Shown here one piece after another: positions 9,438-18,339 of a DNA stretch of 64,000 bases. The stretch lies in the NCBI RefSeq assembly GCF_029223485.1, contig NZ_JARHTP010000010.1, forward strand, positions 331,590-395,589. Reading direction: 5' to 3'. Source of the DNA: Streptomyces coacervatus. GTDB taxonomy: Bacteria; Actinomycetota; Actinomycetes; Streptomycetales; Streptomycetaceae. Under the pieces are notes generated by a model, which was not told the origin of the DNA, searched no databases, and saw nothing but the letters and a program-made list of their open reading frames with translations. A program made the translations under genes and the position numbers. The first letter of the stretch is position 1. Each line of letters starts with the position of its first letter.

Positions 9438-10433
9438 TCAGGGCTCCGTCGTCTCCGATTCCAGCCATGCTCGCGTCTCGGCGCCGTACACGCCCAGTTC
9501 GTCGCCCTGGATCCCCCGCGCCCACTGGTATCTGCTGACCGCGTCCTCGACGCCCTCGTTGTAGTGCCCGGTCGCCTGTCGGGTGTAGAGGCCGAGCTGG
9601 GTCAGGCGCAGTTCCAGTTCCTTCACCTCGGGGCCCTGGGAACCGCGGCGCAGGACGGGTGGTGCAGTCGTGGCGGTGTCGGTCGTCCCGATGCTGCCGC
9701 TGGCGGTGGCAGTCGGCGGGGTCGTCGTCGGCTTGGCCGAGCGGGACGGGCTCGGTGAGGCGCTTGTCGCCGACGGGGACGGGGAGAGCGACGGGCTTGC
9801 GCTGACCGCCGGTGCCGGCGGTGCGGACGGCCGTACGGACGTGGTGTTCCGCGAGGGCGGCACGGACGCCTCGCTCGACGATGCGTCGGGCACGCTCGCC
9901 CGTACGTCGTCGGGCAGCGCGGTGTCGTGCCGTGAGGGCGTCTCGTAGGAGAAGAGTCCGCTCGCAAGTCCGGCCGCCGCCAGCACCGACACGACGGCCC
10001 CGCCGGCGCCGAGCAGCACGGTACGGAGTCTGCGGCGCTTCCGGTGCGCTGCGTCGTCGTATTCGTAGTCCTCGTAGTGCTCGTGGTCCTCGAAGTCCTT
10101 GGCGTGCGTGTCCGCCGGGCCTCCGCTCTCGAACAGGCGCAGGTCGTCGGTGTTCGGCACCACGGGGCTCACGGGCTCGGGCGGCACCGGCCGCAGCGGC
10201 ATCGTCGCCTCGACGGGCGGCACCGCCGGCTGCTCGGCAGCGGCCCCGTCGCCCTCCAGCTCCACATACGGCCGTATTCGCAGCGGATCGAAGTCCTCCG
10301 CCGCGGCCTGCTCGGCCGTACGGGCGTCGCGCAGGGCGTCGGACGCCCGTTGAGTGCAGCCGCAGGACGGGGTGTTGTCCGCCTCTCTGGGCGCCCCGCA
10401 CTCCGGGCACTGGTGACCTTTCGGGTCTGTCAC
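9438..10433 (-). CDS. membrane-anchored peptidoglycan-binding protein with N-terminal Cys-rich motif
   Basis: A 331-residue protein. GTG 10433 follows AGGGAGG by 8 bp. Residues 7-25 contain CPECGAP...SCGC, a zinc-ribbon-like cysteine set in the cytoplasmic region. An acidic stretch and a basic RKRRRLR stop precede one transmembrane helix (TVLLGAGGAVVSVLAAAGLA). A long Ser/Pro/Thr-rich linker follows, then a C-terminal PG_binding_1 domain (VLRRGSQGPEVKELELRL...YGAETRAWL). It probably spans the membrane and touches peptidoglycan. The repeat copy at 9357-9429 lies just downstream. Confidence 0.8.
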   Translation of the reverse strand: MTDPKGHQCPECGAPREADNTPSCGCTQRASDALRDARTAEQAAAEDFDPLRIRPYVELEGDGAAAEQPAVPPVEATMPLRPVPPEPVSPVVPNTDDLRLFESGGPADTHAKDFEDHEHYEDYEYDDAAHRKRRRLRTVLLGAGGAVVSVLAAAGLASGLFSYETPSRHDTALPDDVRASVPDASSSEASVPPSRNTTSVRPSAPPAPAVSASPSLSPSPSATSASPSPSRSAKPTTTPPTATASGSIGTTDTATTAPPVLRRGSQGPEVKELELRLTQLGLYTRQATGHYNEGVEDAVSRYQWARGIQGDELGVYGAETRAWLESETTEP

Positions 10434-10601
10434 GTGTTCATCCCTCCCTTCACGCTCCCCTCGCGAACTCCAGAGGTTATCCAGATCGTCTCCACGCCGT
10501 GGCCGTAGCCCCCGGAATATCGGCTTCCAACAGGACTCAACAGGCCATAACCGGTCACACCGATCACCATGGACGTGTAACGAGAGCCGCGGGAGGTCTT
10601 C

Positions 10602-12683
10602 ATGGCCGGGGATGCGCACGGTATGACAGGGAATGTGCGTGACGCACAGCCGCCCTCGAAGCCCCCGCAGCGGGGCAGTGCCGCCCAGGAGCATGTGTCC
10701 GGGAACGTTCTCGTCTCGATCGGTGCCCTGCTCCTCGGGATGCTGCTCGCCGCTCTCGACCAGACCATCGTGTCGACCGCGCTGCCCACCATCGTCAGCG
10801 ACCTCGGCGGTCTGGAGCACCTGTCCTGGGTGGTCACCGCGTATCTGCTGGCCTCGACCGCCGCGACCCCGCTGTGGGGCAAGCTCGGTGACCAGTACGG
10901 ACGGAAGCGACTGTTCCAGATCGCGATCGTGATTTTTCTCGCCGGCTCGGCTCTGTGCGGAATGGCGCAGAACATGCCCCAGTTGATCGCCTTCCGGGCG
11001 GTGCAGGGGCTGGGCGGCGGCGGGTTGATGGTGCTGTCGATGGCGATCGTCGGGGATGTCGTCGCGCCGCGTGAACGCGGGCGTTATCAGGGGCTGTTCG
11101 GAGCCGTCTTCGGTGCGACGAGTGTCCTGGGGCCGCTGCTCGGCGGGCTGTTCACCCAACACCTCAGCTGGCGCTGGGTCTTCTACGTCAACCTGCCCGT
11201 CGGAGTCGTCGCCCTCGCCGTGATCGCGACCGCACTGCGCATCCCGCGCAAGGCCACGAAGCATGTCATCGACTACCTCGGCACCTTCCTGATCGCCGCG
11301 GTCGCCACCAGTCTGATCCTGGTCGCCTCCCTCGGCGGGACGACCTGGGGCTGGGGTTCGGCGCAGATCATCGGGCTGATCGTGCTCGGCGTCGGACTGA
11401 CCGTGGCGTTCGTGGCCGTGGAGCGCAGGGCCGCCGAACCCGTCCTCCCGCTCAAGCTGTTCCGCATCCGAACCTTCGCCCTCTCCGCGGTCATCAGCTT
11501 CATCGTCGGCTTCGCCATGTTCGGCGCGATGACCTATCTGCCGACCTTCCTCCAGGTCGTCCAGGGCGTGACGCCCACCATGTCCGGTGTGCATATGCTG
11601 CCGATGGTGTTCGGCATGCTGCTGTCGTCCACCGCCTCCGGCCAGATCGTCAGCCGCACCGGCCGCTGGAAGGTGTTCCCGATCGCGGGCACCGGCATCA
11701 CCGCCCTCGGTCTGCTCCTCCTCCACCAGCTCGACGAGAACAGCTCCACGGCCGTGATGAGCGTGGACTTCTTCGTCTTCGGCCTCGGACTCGGCCTGGT
11801 CATGCAGGTGCTGGTCCTCATCGTGCAGAACGCCGTCTCCTACGAGGATCTCGGTGTCGCCACCTCGGGCGCCACTTTCTTCCGCTCGATCGGCGCCTCC
11901 TTCGGCGTGGCGATCTTCGGCACGGTCTTCGCGAGCCGCCTCGGCGACAAGCTGACGGCCGCCTTCCGGGGCGTCCGGCTCCCCGCCGGCGTCTCCGCGG
12001 ACTCGCTCAAGTCCGACCCGCGTGGCATCGCCTCACTGCCACCCGATCTGCGCGGACCCGCCCTGCACGCGTACGCCGCGGCCATCACCGACGTCTTCCT
12101 CTACGCCGCCCCCGTCGCCCTCCTCGGCTTCGTACTGGCCTGGTTCCTCAAGGAGGACAAGCTGCGCGGCTCGGTCACCGCGCCCGACGTCACGGAGACC
12201 CTTGCCAGCAATCCGGTCGAGCGGTCCTCGTACGACGAGGTGTGCCGCGCGCTGTCCCTGCTCGGCACCCGGGATGGCCGGCGCGAGGTCTACCGGAAGA
12301 TCACCGAACGGGCGGGCTACGACCTGCTGCCCGCGGCGAGCTGGCTGCTGCTGCGGATCAAGAAGCACGGCTGGGCCGAGCCCGGCGTGCTCGCCGAGCG
12401 CAGCGCGGTGCCGCTGCAGGTCGTCATCGCCGCCGCTCGGCAGATCGAGGAACGGCGCCTGGCCACCCGTGAGGGCCTCGACCTGATCCTCACCGAGCAG
12501 GGCCGCGTGGTCGCCGAACGGCTTGCACAGGCCCGTGAGGAGTCATTCGCGCAACTGCTCGGCGACTGGTGGGGCCCGGACCGCCCGACCGACCTGAACC
12601 GCCTGGTCAAGGAGCTGACCGACGAGATGTGCGGCTCGGACCGGGAGCAGCCGCACAACGGATCGGTGGAGCGGGTCAGTTGA
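10602..12683 (+). CDS. DHA2-type MFS drug transporter fused to a C-terminal winged-helix (MarR-like) domain
   Basis: A 693-residue protein. Residues 35-540 form a 14-helix EmrB/QacA-type proton antiporter, with LDQTIVSTALP in helix 1, GKLGDQYGRKR between helices 2 and 3, and GPLLGGLF in helix 5. After the last helix a soluble tail (about residues 555-690) reads like a MarR/PadR winged helix, with PLQVVIAAARQIEERRLATREG and LTEQGRVVAERL. The ATG at 10602 has GGGAGG at good spacing. Likely multidrug export; the tail may sense ligand or regulate pump activity. The end overlaps the opposing GNAT gene by 8 bp. Confidence 0.88.
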   Translation: MAGDAHGMTGNVRDAQPPSKPPQRGSAAQEHVSGNVLVSIGALLLGMLLAALDQTIVSTALPTIVSDLGGLEHLSWVVTAYLLASTAATPLWGKLGDQYGRKRLFQIAIVIFLAGSALCGMAQNMPQLIAFRAVQGLGGGGLMVLSMAIVGDVVAPRERGRYQGLFGAVFGATSVLGPLLGGLFTQHLSWRWVFYVNLPVGVVALAVIATALRIPRKATKHVIDYLGTFLIAAVATSLILVASLGGTTWGWGSAQIIGLIVLGVGLTVAFVAVERRAAEPVLPLKLFRIRTFALSAVISFIVGFAMFGAMTYLPTFLQVVQGVTPTMSGVHMLPMVFGMLLSSTASGQIVSRTGRWKVFPIAGTGITALGLLLLHQLDENSSTAVMSVDFFVFGLGLGLVMQVLVLIVQNAVSYEDLGVATSGATFFRSIGASFGVAIFGTVFASRLGDKLTAAFRGVRLPAGVSADSLKSDPRGIASLPPDLRGPALHAYAAAITDVFLYAAPVALLGFVLAWFLKEDKLRGSVTAPDVTETLASNPVERSSYDEVCRALSLLGTRDGRREVYRKITERAGYDLLPAASWLLLRIKKHGWAEPGVLAERSAVPLQVVIAAARQIEERRLATREGLDLILTEQGRVVAERLAQAREESFAQLLGDWWGPDRPTDLNRLVKELTDEMCGSDREQPHNGSVERVS

Positions 12684-13170
12684 GCAGGTCCTTGCGGAAC
12701 CAGTGCTCGGCGTACTTGTCGTCGTTGTGCGGCTCGGTCTCGCTGTAGCCGAGCCGTGCGTACAGGGCGCGGGCCTCGACCAGGTCACCGCGGGTGTCGA
12801 GGAGCAACTGCCGGGCGCCGAGGGCTCGGGCGGCCTCCTCGGCGGCGCGCACGAGGAGCGGGGCGCCGCCCTTGCCGCGCATCCCCTCGGACACGAACAC
12901 CCGGGTGAGCTCGGCCGTCGCGGCATTCAGCAGCCGTACGCCCGCCGACCCGGCGGCCTCACCCTCGTACCGCCCGACCAGCAACTGCCCGCTCGGCGGG
13001 GCGAGTTCGGCACCGGTGCGGGCCGCGATCTCCCGCTCCAGCTCGCCCGGATCCGTCCGCCGCCCCTCGTGCAGGAGGTACCAGCGGTCGCTGACCTCCG
13101 TGTAGTACGCCCGCCAGAGGGCTGCGGCGACGGGGGAGTCGTAGGGTTCCGGGGCGATCGTCCAGGTCAT
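12676..13170 (-). CDS. GNAT N-acetyltransferase
   Basis: A 164-residue single-domain GNAT protein. It shows GSAGVRLLNAATAELTRVFVSEGMRGKGGAPLL, where the beta-4 strand is followed by the acetyl-CoA loop (R/Q-G-K-G-x-A variant), then ARALGARQLLLDTR and ALYARLGYSET, the typical last motif. The substrate is not inferable. It is read against the MFS pump with an 8-bp tail overlap and stands alone. Confidence 0.82.
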   Translation of the reverse strand: MTWTIAPEPYDSPVAAALWRAYYTEVSDRWYLLHEGRRTDPGELEREIAARTGAELAPPSGQLLVGRYEGEAAGSAGVRLLNAATAELTRVFVSEGMRGKGGAPLLVRAAEEAARALGARQLLLDTRGDLVEARALYARLGYSETEPHNDDKYAEHWFRKDLLN

Positions 13171-13261
13171 CCGCTCATTCTGCGGAGACGGTGTGCGGGG
13201 AACGCAACCGGATATGTGTGCCCGGGACCTGGCGGAACGACTCCTACGCGGTTGATCCGCC

Positions 13262-13684
13262 CTAAGCTGAAGCCGAAGCCGAAGCCGTCCGGCGCTCCCG
13301 CCACTCCCGTGCGACCTCGTCGACGTCGTACGGCTTCATACCGAGCGGAGGGCCGGGCGGCGGCTTGAACATCATGTCGCGGATCTTGACGTTGACGTCC
13401 GTGACGATCTTCCGTGCGATCCGCTCCGAGGGTGCCGCATACGCCGCCGCGAGCGCGTCCTCGGCCTCCTTGCGCAGGGCGAGCGTGGGCGGCAGCACGG
13501 AGAGGCCCTCGCGGGCCATCTTCTGTTTGATCCACCACAGTTCGTCGTACGAGGTGTCGGTGCCCGGGGGCAACGGCTTGCCCGCGCCGGAAAGGTGGGT
13601 GAATTCGCCGCGCCTCTCGGCGTCGCGGATCTGTTTGTCGACCCAGGACTCGAACGGCACACCCGGTGGCTTTCGCTCGGTCAT
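13262..13684 (-). CDS. DUF1992 (DnaJ-homologue subfamily C28-like) protein
   Basis: A 140-residue protein with the DUF1992 signature: SWVDKQIRDAERRGEFTHLSGAGKPLP near the N-terminus, then LWWIKQKMAREG and later VNVKIRDMMFKPPPGPPL. The family is conserved from bacteria to the human DNAJC28 tail but has no assigned biochemical role. The C-terminus is an Ala-Ser repeat coded by a gcttcg-type hexamer. Confidence 0.82.
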   Translation of the reverse strand: MTERKPPGVPFESWVDKQIRDAERRGEFTHLSGAGKPLPPGTDTSYDELWWIKQKMAREGLSVLPPTLALRKEAEDALAAAYAAPSERIARKIVTDVNVKIRDMMFKPPPGPPLGMKPYDVDEVAREWRERRTASASASA

Positions 13685-13765
13685 GACTCCATTGTGCCGG
13701 ACGCGGCAGGCCCGGGCGATTTATCATGCGGCCGCTGTGTAAGGACACTTCAAGAGGAGCAGCGC

Positions 13766-14158
13766 GTGCTCGAACTGACCATGGCCACCGTCTCCGGGGC
13801 GGAAGAGGGGGCCACGGCCGGCATGCTCATGGCCGACGCACCCAGTGAGCCCGGCTCCGTGCTGCGGGTGGGGCGGGACAAGTCCGTGTGCCGTCTGGTG
13901 ACGCCCGACGACTGGCTGTTCATCTCGCGGGTCCATCTGGAGTTCCTGTGCGGCCCCGAGGGGACCTGGCAGGTGACCTGGCTGCGCGGCTCGCAGGCCG
14001 ACCCGTCCTCCGAGGTCCGGCTGATCGTCGGGGAGTACGCGCAGCCGCTCGTCTACGGCGGGACCGTGGCCCTGCCCAGGGGCGGCAACGGCGAGATCGT
14101 CGTCCAGGACCGCACCGCCCCGCGCAGCGTCAACGTCGGCTTCTACCACGAGTTCTGA
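13766..14158 (+). CDS. short FHA-domain-like protein
   Basis: A 130-residue protein whose core reads VLRVGRDKSVCRL...WLFISRVHLEF. This is the FHA phosphothreonine-binding pattern of G-R, about 15 residues, then S-R-x-H, and it is followed by beta strands ending in EIVVQDRT. The GTG at 13766 is chosen for its GAGGAG site; the longer upstream frame has none. FHA proteins bind phosphothreonine peptides made by Ser/Thr kinases, but no kinase is adjacent. It ends at small 12-bp tandem repeats facing the O-methyltransferase gene. Confidence 0.7.
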   Translation: MLELTMATVSGAEEGATAGMLMADAPSEPGSVLRVGRDKSVCRLVTPDDWLFISRVHLEFLCGPEGTWQVTWLRGSQADPSSEVRLIVGEYAQPLVYGGTVALPRGGNGEIVVQDRTAPRSVNVGFYHEF

Positions 14159-14176
14159 TACGAGTTCCGATACGAG
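14148..14176. repeat. 12-bp tandem repeat (2.4 copies) at a convergent junction
   Basis: Units acgagttctgat (14148), acgagttccgat (14160) and partial acgag (14172) run over the FHA-like gene stop codon into the gap before the O-methyltransferase stop. Confidence 0.75.
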
Positions 14177-14191
14177 AAATGCCCGCAGGGG

Positions 14192-14863
14192 CTACGCCAG
14201 CACCCGCGCCAGCGCGAAGCCGTCGTAGCCCTTGCTGCCCACCGTCTGGATCGCCGTGCCGCTCAACCGCGGGTGCGAGCCGATCAGTTCGATGGCGGCG
14301 CGGCTGCCCAGCACGTCGGGCGACTTGCTGTCCGCGTCGGCGACCCGGCCGCCGCGTACGACGTTGTCCACGACGATCAGGCTGCCCGCGCTGGTGAGCC
14401 GGAGGGCCCACTCCACGTAGTTCGGGTTGTTGACCTTGTCGGCGTCGATGAAGACCAGGTCGAAGGGGGGCGGGTTCTCGTCGGCCAGCTTGGGCAGCGA
14501 CTCCAGGGCGGGCCCGACCCGCACCTCGACGATCCGGTCCAGGCCCGCGCGGGCGATGTTGCGGGTGGCGACCTCGGCGTGCTTGGCGCTGTACTCCAGC
14601 GAGATCAGACGGCCGTCCTCGGGCAGGGCGCGGGCCAGCCAGATGGTGCTGTAGCCGCCGAGAGTGCCGATCTCCAGGATGGTGCGGGCGCCCTGGATCT
14701 GGGCGAGGAGCTGCAGGAACTTGCCCTGGGACGGGGTGACCGCGATGGCCGGGAGCCCGGCCGCCTCGCTGTCGCGCAATGCGGCGTCCAGGACTGCGTC
14801 GTCCGGCGAGAGGTGGGTGGTGAAGTAGTCGTCCACGTCGTCCCAGAGCTGCGACTCGCTCAT
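14192..14863 (-). CDS. class I SAM-dependent O-methyltransferase (CCoAOMT family)
   Basis: A 223-residue enzyme with motif I EIGTLGGYSTIWLARAL, the acidic ribose contact ISLEYSAKHAE, metal-binding-like LVFIDADKVNN and later IVVDNVVRGG. These place it with cation-dependent caffeoyl-CoA-type O-methyltransferases, which methylate catechols. The natural substrate is unknown. A perfect 8-bp-arm palindrome sits 22 bp before the start codon, so it is probably controlled by a dimeric repressor. Confidence 0.86.
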   Translation of the reverse strand: MSESQLWDDVDDYFTTHLSPDDAVLDAALRDSEAAGLPAIAVTPSQGKFLQLLAQIQGARTILEIGTLGGYSTIWLARALPEDGRLISLEYSAKHAEVATRNIARAGLDRIVEVRVGPALESLPKLADENPPPFDLVFIDADKVNNPNYVEWALRLTSAGSLIVVDNVVRGGRVADADSKSPDVLGSRAAIELIGSHPRLSGTAIQTVGSKGYDGFALARVLA

Positions 14864-14884
14864 TCACCTGTGCCTTCCGTGTAA

Positions 14885-14905
14885 CTAGTTAGCGTTTCTA
14901 ACTAG
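14885..14905. promoter_or_regulatory. perfect palindrome upstream of the O-methyltransferase, candidate operator
   Basis: ctagttag-cgttt-ctaactag: two 8-bp arms around a 5-bp centre, unusually AT-rich for this genome. It starts 22 bp upstream of the O-methyltransferase ATG. Size and symmetry fit a MarR- or TetR-type dimer site. No regulator gene is adjacent. Confidence 0.6.
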
Positions 14906-14950
14906 CTGCCCTAATGAATATAGCCACCTGCCGGTTCTTCGTCAGGGAGA

Positions 14951-16099
14951 TCATGACGGCCGGATTCCGCTGATCGGTGGAGGCGCGGGCACCGGCGGCG
15001 GAGGCAGCACCGGGCGCCGGGAGCGGCGTACGGCGAACACGGTGACGGCCGTGACGGCCAGGGCGAAGGTGCCGACGACGGTCAGCAGCCACGCCGGGAT
15101 CCCCGCCACCTTGCGCAGCCGGTCCTCGTAGATCACCTGCTGGAACGGGGTGTCCGCGGACGCGCGGCGCAGTTCGTGGTCGCCGGAGATCGACGAGGGG
15201 TGCGGGAACTCCTGGCCGATCGCGGTCAGGAACGGTGTGCCCGCGGCCAGCTCGGCCAGCGGGCCCGACTTCGCGCCGACGCGTCCGGCGTAGGTGACCC
15301 GGGGGCTGTCGCCGCCGATCGCGGAGCGGGTCTCCATGCGGTGCGCGGCGAGGACGTACAGGCCCAGGGACTGCGGCGTGCGGGCGAGGCGGGACAGGCG
15401 CATCGGGTAGACGGGCTGCCCGGACGCGAAGGTGAGGTGCAGCGGGTCGAGCCTGCCGCTGAGCGGGGTGCCCGCGGTGCCGGGGGCGAGGCGGACCGCG
15501 ACGTACTCCCAGCGGCGGCTCACATACGGCTGGAGGGCGTCCTCAAGGCGGGGCGGCATGGCGAAGCCGTTGCTGTCGAGCCAGCCGTTCAGGGCGGCCG
15601 GGTCGGTGGCCGTCAACCGGGCGACGTCGAACGGGCCGAGCTTCTGGCGGCCGACCACACCCACGCCCGGCGCGGCGGCGCCGGCCCCCGGCGGGCCGCC
15701 CGCGCTTCTGTCGCCGCCGGTGACCAGCGGCCAGTCGCCGTCCTCGGGCCAGAAGTGGTAGCGGTCGCGGTGCACGGGGGCGGTGGCGGCGGCGAGCTCG
15801 GTGAACAGCGCCGGGTCGCCGAGCTGGACCGTTGCACGGTGCGGGACCGGCATGACCCAGGCGGCGCGGTCGGCGTCCCCGTCGACCGTCAGGCTCATCA
15901 CGATCTGTTCCCGGCTGCCGTCCCAGCGGACGACGGACTCCTCACGGCCGACGGCCAGGCGCTGCTGCCCGTCGGGGATCATGGCGCCGCAACCGCATGC
16001 GTACGCAGGTGCGATCAGTGACCCCAGCTGGATTCCGAGCAGTGCCAGAACGAGCGTCAGTAAGCGCACACGTGTGCATTTCCGCAGGTAACAGCCCAT
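14951..16099 (-). CDS. DUF2330 secreted/membrane-anchored protein
   Basis: A 382-residue protein beginning MGCYLRKCTRVRLL, with a signal-type hydrophobic stretch ending ...LIAPAYACGCGAMI. The Cys-Gly-Cys-Gly after the signal is the DUF2330 hallmark. It carries about 300 residues of extracytoplasmic domain (VMSLTVDGDADRAAWVMPVP, typical of the family) and a C-terminal transmembrane helix WLLTVVGTFALAVTAVTVFAV with a basic, proline-rich tail. Function unknown. The ATG at 16099 is preferred because a signal peptide follows directly; the frame could extend to 16171. Divergent from the glycosyltransferase gene. Confidence 0.78.
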   Translation of the reverse strand: MGCYLRKCTRVRLLTLVLALLGIQLGSLIAPAYACGCGAMIPDGQQRLAVGREESVVRWDGSREQIVMSLTVDGDADRAAWVMPVPHRATVQLGDPALFTELAAATAPVHRDRYHFWPEDGDWPLVTGGDRSAGGPPGAGAAAPGVGVVGRQKLGPFDVARLTATDPAALNGWLDSNGFAMPPRLEDALQPYVSRRWEYVAVRLAPGTAGTPLSGRLDPLHLTFASGQPVYPMRLSRLARTPQSLGLYVLAAHRMETRSAIGGDSPRVTYAGRVGAKSGPLAELAAGTPFLTAIGQEFPHPSSISGDHELRRASADTPFQQVIYEDRLRKVAGIPAWLLTVVGTFALAVTAVTVFAVRRSRRPVLPPPPVPAPPPISGIRPS

Positions 16100-16257
16100 T
16101 CCCAGAAGCCTCCGTGATGCCGTGGACAGGGCTTCAGACGGTACGGGGGTGAGGGTGGTTCCGGGAGACAACCCAAGCCGGGTCGCACTAGGGTCAATCC
16201 GACTGAGCCAGGGCGTACGTCAGGTAAAGGAGCGAAGGGGCGGGAGGCCGACGAGGC

Positions 16258-18339
16258 GTGGCGAACGTGGATCACAGGGGGCAACCGGCACAAGCCTTCG
16301 GAGCGACGGCCGTCGGAGGAGCCGGCGGGCGGCTGCACGTGGCGCGCCTGGGCCTGTGGCTGATCGCGACCGTGCTCGCCGTACGCCAGGTGCTCGTCGT
16401 GCTGCGGACGCCGAGAGCGGAGCGGCTGACGGATCTGGAGACCTGGGTCGGGCCGAACGGCGTCCTGCATGTGAAGGGCTCGCTCTACGACTCGACGCAG
16501 TTCACCGGCACCCCATTCGGCGGAATGGTCCTCAAGCCGCTCACCCGGGCGGCCGAGCAGGCCCTCGGCTGGGGCTGGACCTTCGGCACGCTGCTGCTGG
16601 TCGTCGCGCTCGGCCTGATAGCGGCCCGTGCGCTGCCGCAGCCGGTGAGCCGGCGGACCTCGCTGCTCGCCGCACCGGTCGCGGTCAGCCTGCTGATGCT
16701 CTCGCTGCCGGTGCGCAACACGCTGTGGCTCGGACAGACCAGCATCATGCCGGTCCTGCTGGTGCTCGTGGGCTGTTTCGTCGTCCGCGGCGAGCGCACC
16801 AGCGGGCTCCTGATCGGTCTCGCCGCCGCCCTCCAGCCGACCGTGCTGCTGTTCGCGCCGCTGCTGTGGTTCACCGGGCGCCGCCGCGCCGCCCAGTCCA
16901 CCGGGGCCACGTTCGCCGCGTGCACCGTGCTCGCCTGGGCCGCGATGCCGCACGACTCGGCCACCTACTGGGTGCATCACATGGCGGGCGCCGGTCTCGG
17001 CGGCAGGGCCGACGGCCTCGCCAACCAGTCCCTGCACGGCGCACTGCTCCGGCTGGGGCTGTACGGCCCTCTGGAGATCGCCCTCTTCTTCGCACTGGGC
17101 ACGGCGGTCGCGGTCCTCGGCGTGCGCCGCGCAGTCCCCTACGCACACGACGGACAGCTGCTCCTCGCGGTCGCCGTCACCGGCTGCGCGGCGATCGCCG
17201 TGCAGCCGGCCGCCTGGCAGCACCAGCTGCTGTGGGTGCTGCTCGCGGTCGTCGGGCGGGTCGGCAGGCGGGCCTCCGACCGGTGTGTGTGGCCGGTCGC
17301 CGTCGTCCTGGTGGTGACGCTGCCGGCGAAGATGATGCTGCCGCACATGCAGCAGCTGTACCCGCTGCGCGACGACCTGGTGCTGATCGCGGCCCTCGCC
17401 GCGGCCACCGTCGTGCCGTTCCTGCCCCGCACCTCGCCGTACTACCGCTCCGCGATCCCGGCCCGGTACGCCGCCCCGGTCCCGGCCCGCTTCAGGCACG
17501 TACCGCTGGTCCCGTTCCTGCGCCGGGTCCTCACCCGCCCGAACCTGCTCCTCGAACTCCTCCTGATCCGCGTCACCTACGCCGCCTACCAGCAGATCCG
17601 GCTCACGGTGACCGCCGACCGGGCCACCGCGGAACACCACGGGCACCAGATCCACCGGATCGAGCAGTGGCTGTCCATCGACATCGAGAGCTGGGCCAAC
17701 CACGCCCTGGTGCAGGTGCCCCTGCTGCGCGGCTTCCTCGACCTCTACTACGTGTCGTTCCACTTCGCCGTCCCGCTCACCGTCCTCGCCGTGCTCTACG
17801 TCCGCCGCCCCGCGGACTACCGCTGGGCGCGCTCGGCGCTGGGCCTCGCCACCGTGATCGGTCTGCTCGGCTTCTGGCTGTACCCGCTGGCGCCGCCGCG
17901 GCTGATGCCGGGGCTCGGCTTCATCGACACGGTGCACGGCGTGCAGGACTTCTCCAAGCCGGACTACGGCGCACTGACCGCGGTCACCAACCAGTACGCG
18001 GCCATGCCGTCGCTGCACTTCGCCTGGGCGCTGTGGTGCGGCCTGGTGATCGCCGTGCTGACGCCCAAGTGGTGGATGAAGCCTCTGGGGCTGCTGCATC
18101 CGCTGTTGACGGTGTCCGCGATCGTCGCCACCGGCAACCACTGGATCCTCGACGCGGTCGGCGGTGCCGCCGTGGTCGGGGCGGGCTTCGGGCTGCAGTA
18201 CCTGCTGTCGGGTCCGCGGGCGGCTGCCGCGACCGCCGCGAAGGACGAACCCCCGCGGCCGTACGACCACTCCCATCTCAGGAGGAATCATCAGCCAGCA
18301 CGTGGACCCGCTGGACCCGGTACGGACGCTTCCGGCTGA
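16258..18339 (+). CDS. bifunctional GT87-type glycosyltransferase / PAP2-type phosphatase-transferase
   Basis: A 693-residue polytopic membrane protein. The first about 430 residues resemble GT-C glycosyltransferases of family 87 (alpha-mannosyltransferase-like, using polyprenyl-phosphate mannose). Residues about 480-670 resemble PAP2_3 / inositol-phosphorylceramide-synthase-like enzymes: AMPSLHFAWALW supplies the Ser-His of motif II, and TGNHWILDAVGG the His-x3-Asp of motif III. Such fusions are known in actinomycetes, probably for membrane glycolipids or lipoglycans. The start GTG 16258 gives the full N-terminus. The following glycosyltransferase begins inside its 3' end, which implies translational coupling. 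Confidence 0.82.
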   Translation: MANVDHRGQPAQAFGATAVGGAGGRLHVARLGLWLIATVLAVRQVLVVLRTPRAERLTDLETWVGPNGVLHVKGSLYDSTQFTGTPFGGMVLKPLTRAAEQALGWGWTFGTLLLVVALGLIAARALPQPVSRRTSLLAAPVAVSLLMLSLPVRNTLWLGQTSIMPVLLVLVGCFVVRGERTSGLLIGLAAALQPTVLLFAPLLWFTGRRRAAQSTGATFAACTVLAWAAMPHDSATYWVHHMAGAGLGGRADGLANQSLHGALLRLGLYGPLEIALFFALGTAVAVLGVRRAVPYAHDGQLLLAVAVTGCAAIAVQPAAWQHQLLWVLLAVVGRVGRRASDRCVWPVAVVLVVTLPAKMMLPHMQQLYPLRDDLVLIAALAAATVVPFLPRTSPYYRSAIPARYAAPVPARFRHVPLVPFLRRVLTRPNLLLELLLIRVTYAAYQQIRLTVTADRATAEHHGHQIHRIEQWLSIDIESWANHALVQVPLLRGFLDLYYVSFHFAVPLTVLAVLYVRRPADYRWARSALGLATVIGLLGFWLYPLAPPRLMPGLGFIDTVHGVQDFSKPDYGALTAVTNQYAAMPSLHFAWALWCGLVIAVLTPKWWMKPLGLLHPLLTVSAIVATGNHWILDAVGGAAVVGAGFGLQYLLSGPRAAAATAAKDEPPRPYDHSHLRRNHQPARGPAGPGTDASG

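Noticed and set aside
10433..11726. N-terminal extension of the peptidoglycan-binding protein frame for over 400 codons
   Set aside because: It is antisense to the MFS pump with low-complexity charged composition; the GTG at 10433 has a good ribosome site.
13262..13300. gaagcc repeat at the end of the DUF1992 gene
   Set aside because: It codes for an Ala-Ser tail; no independent feature is indicated.
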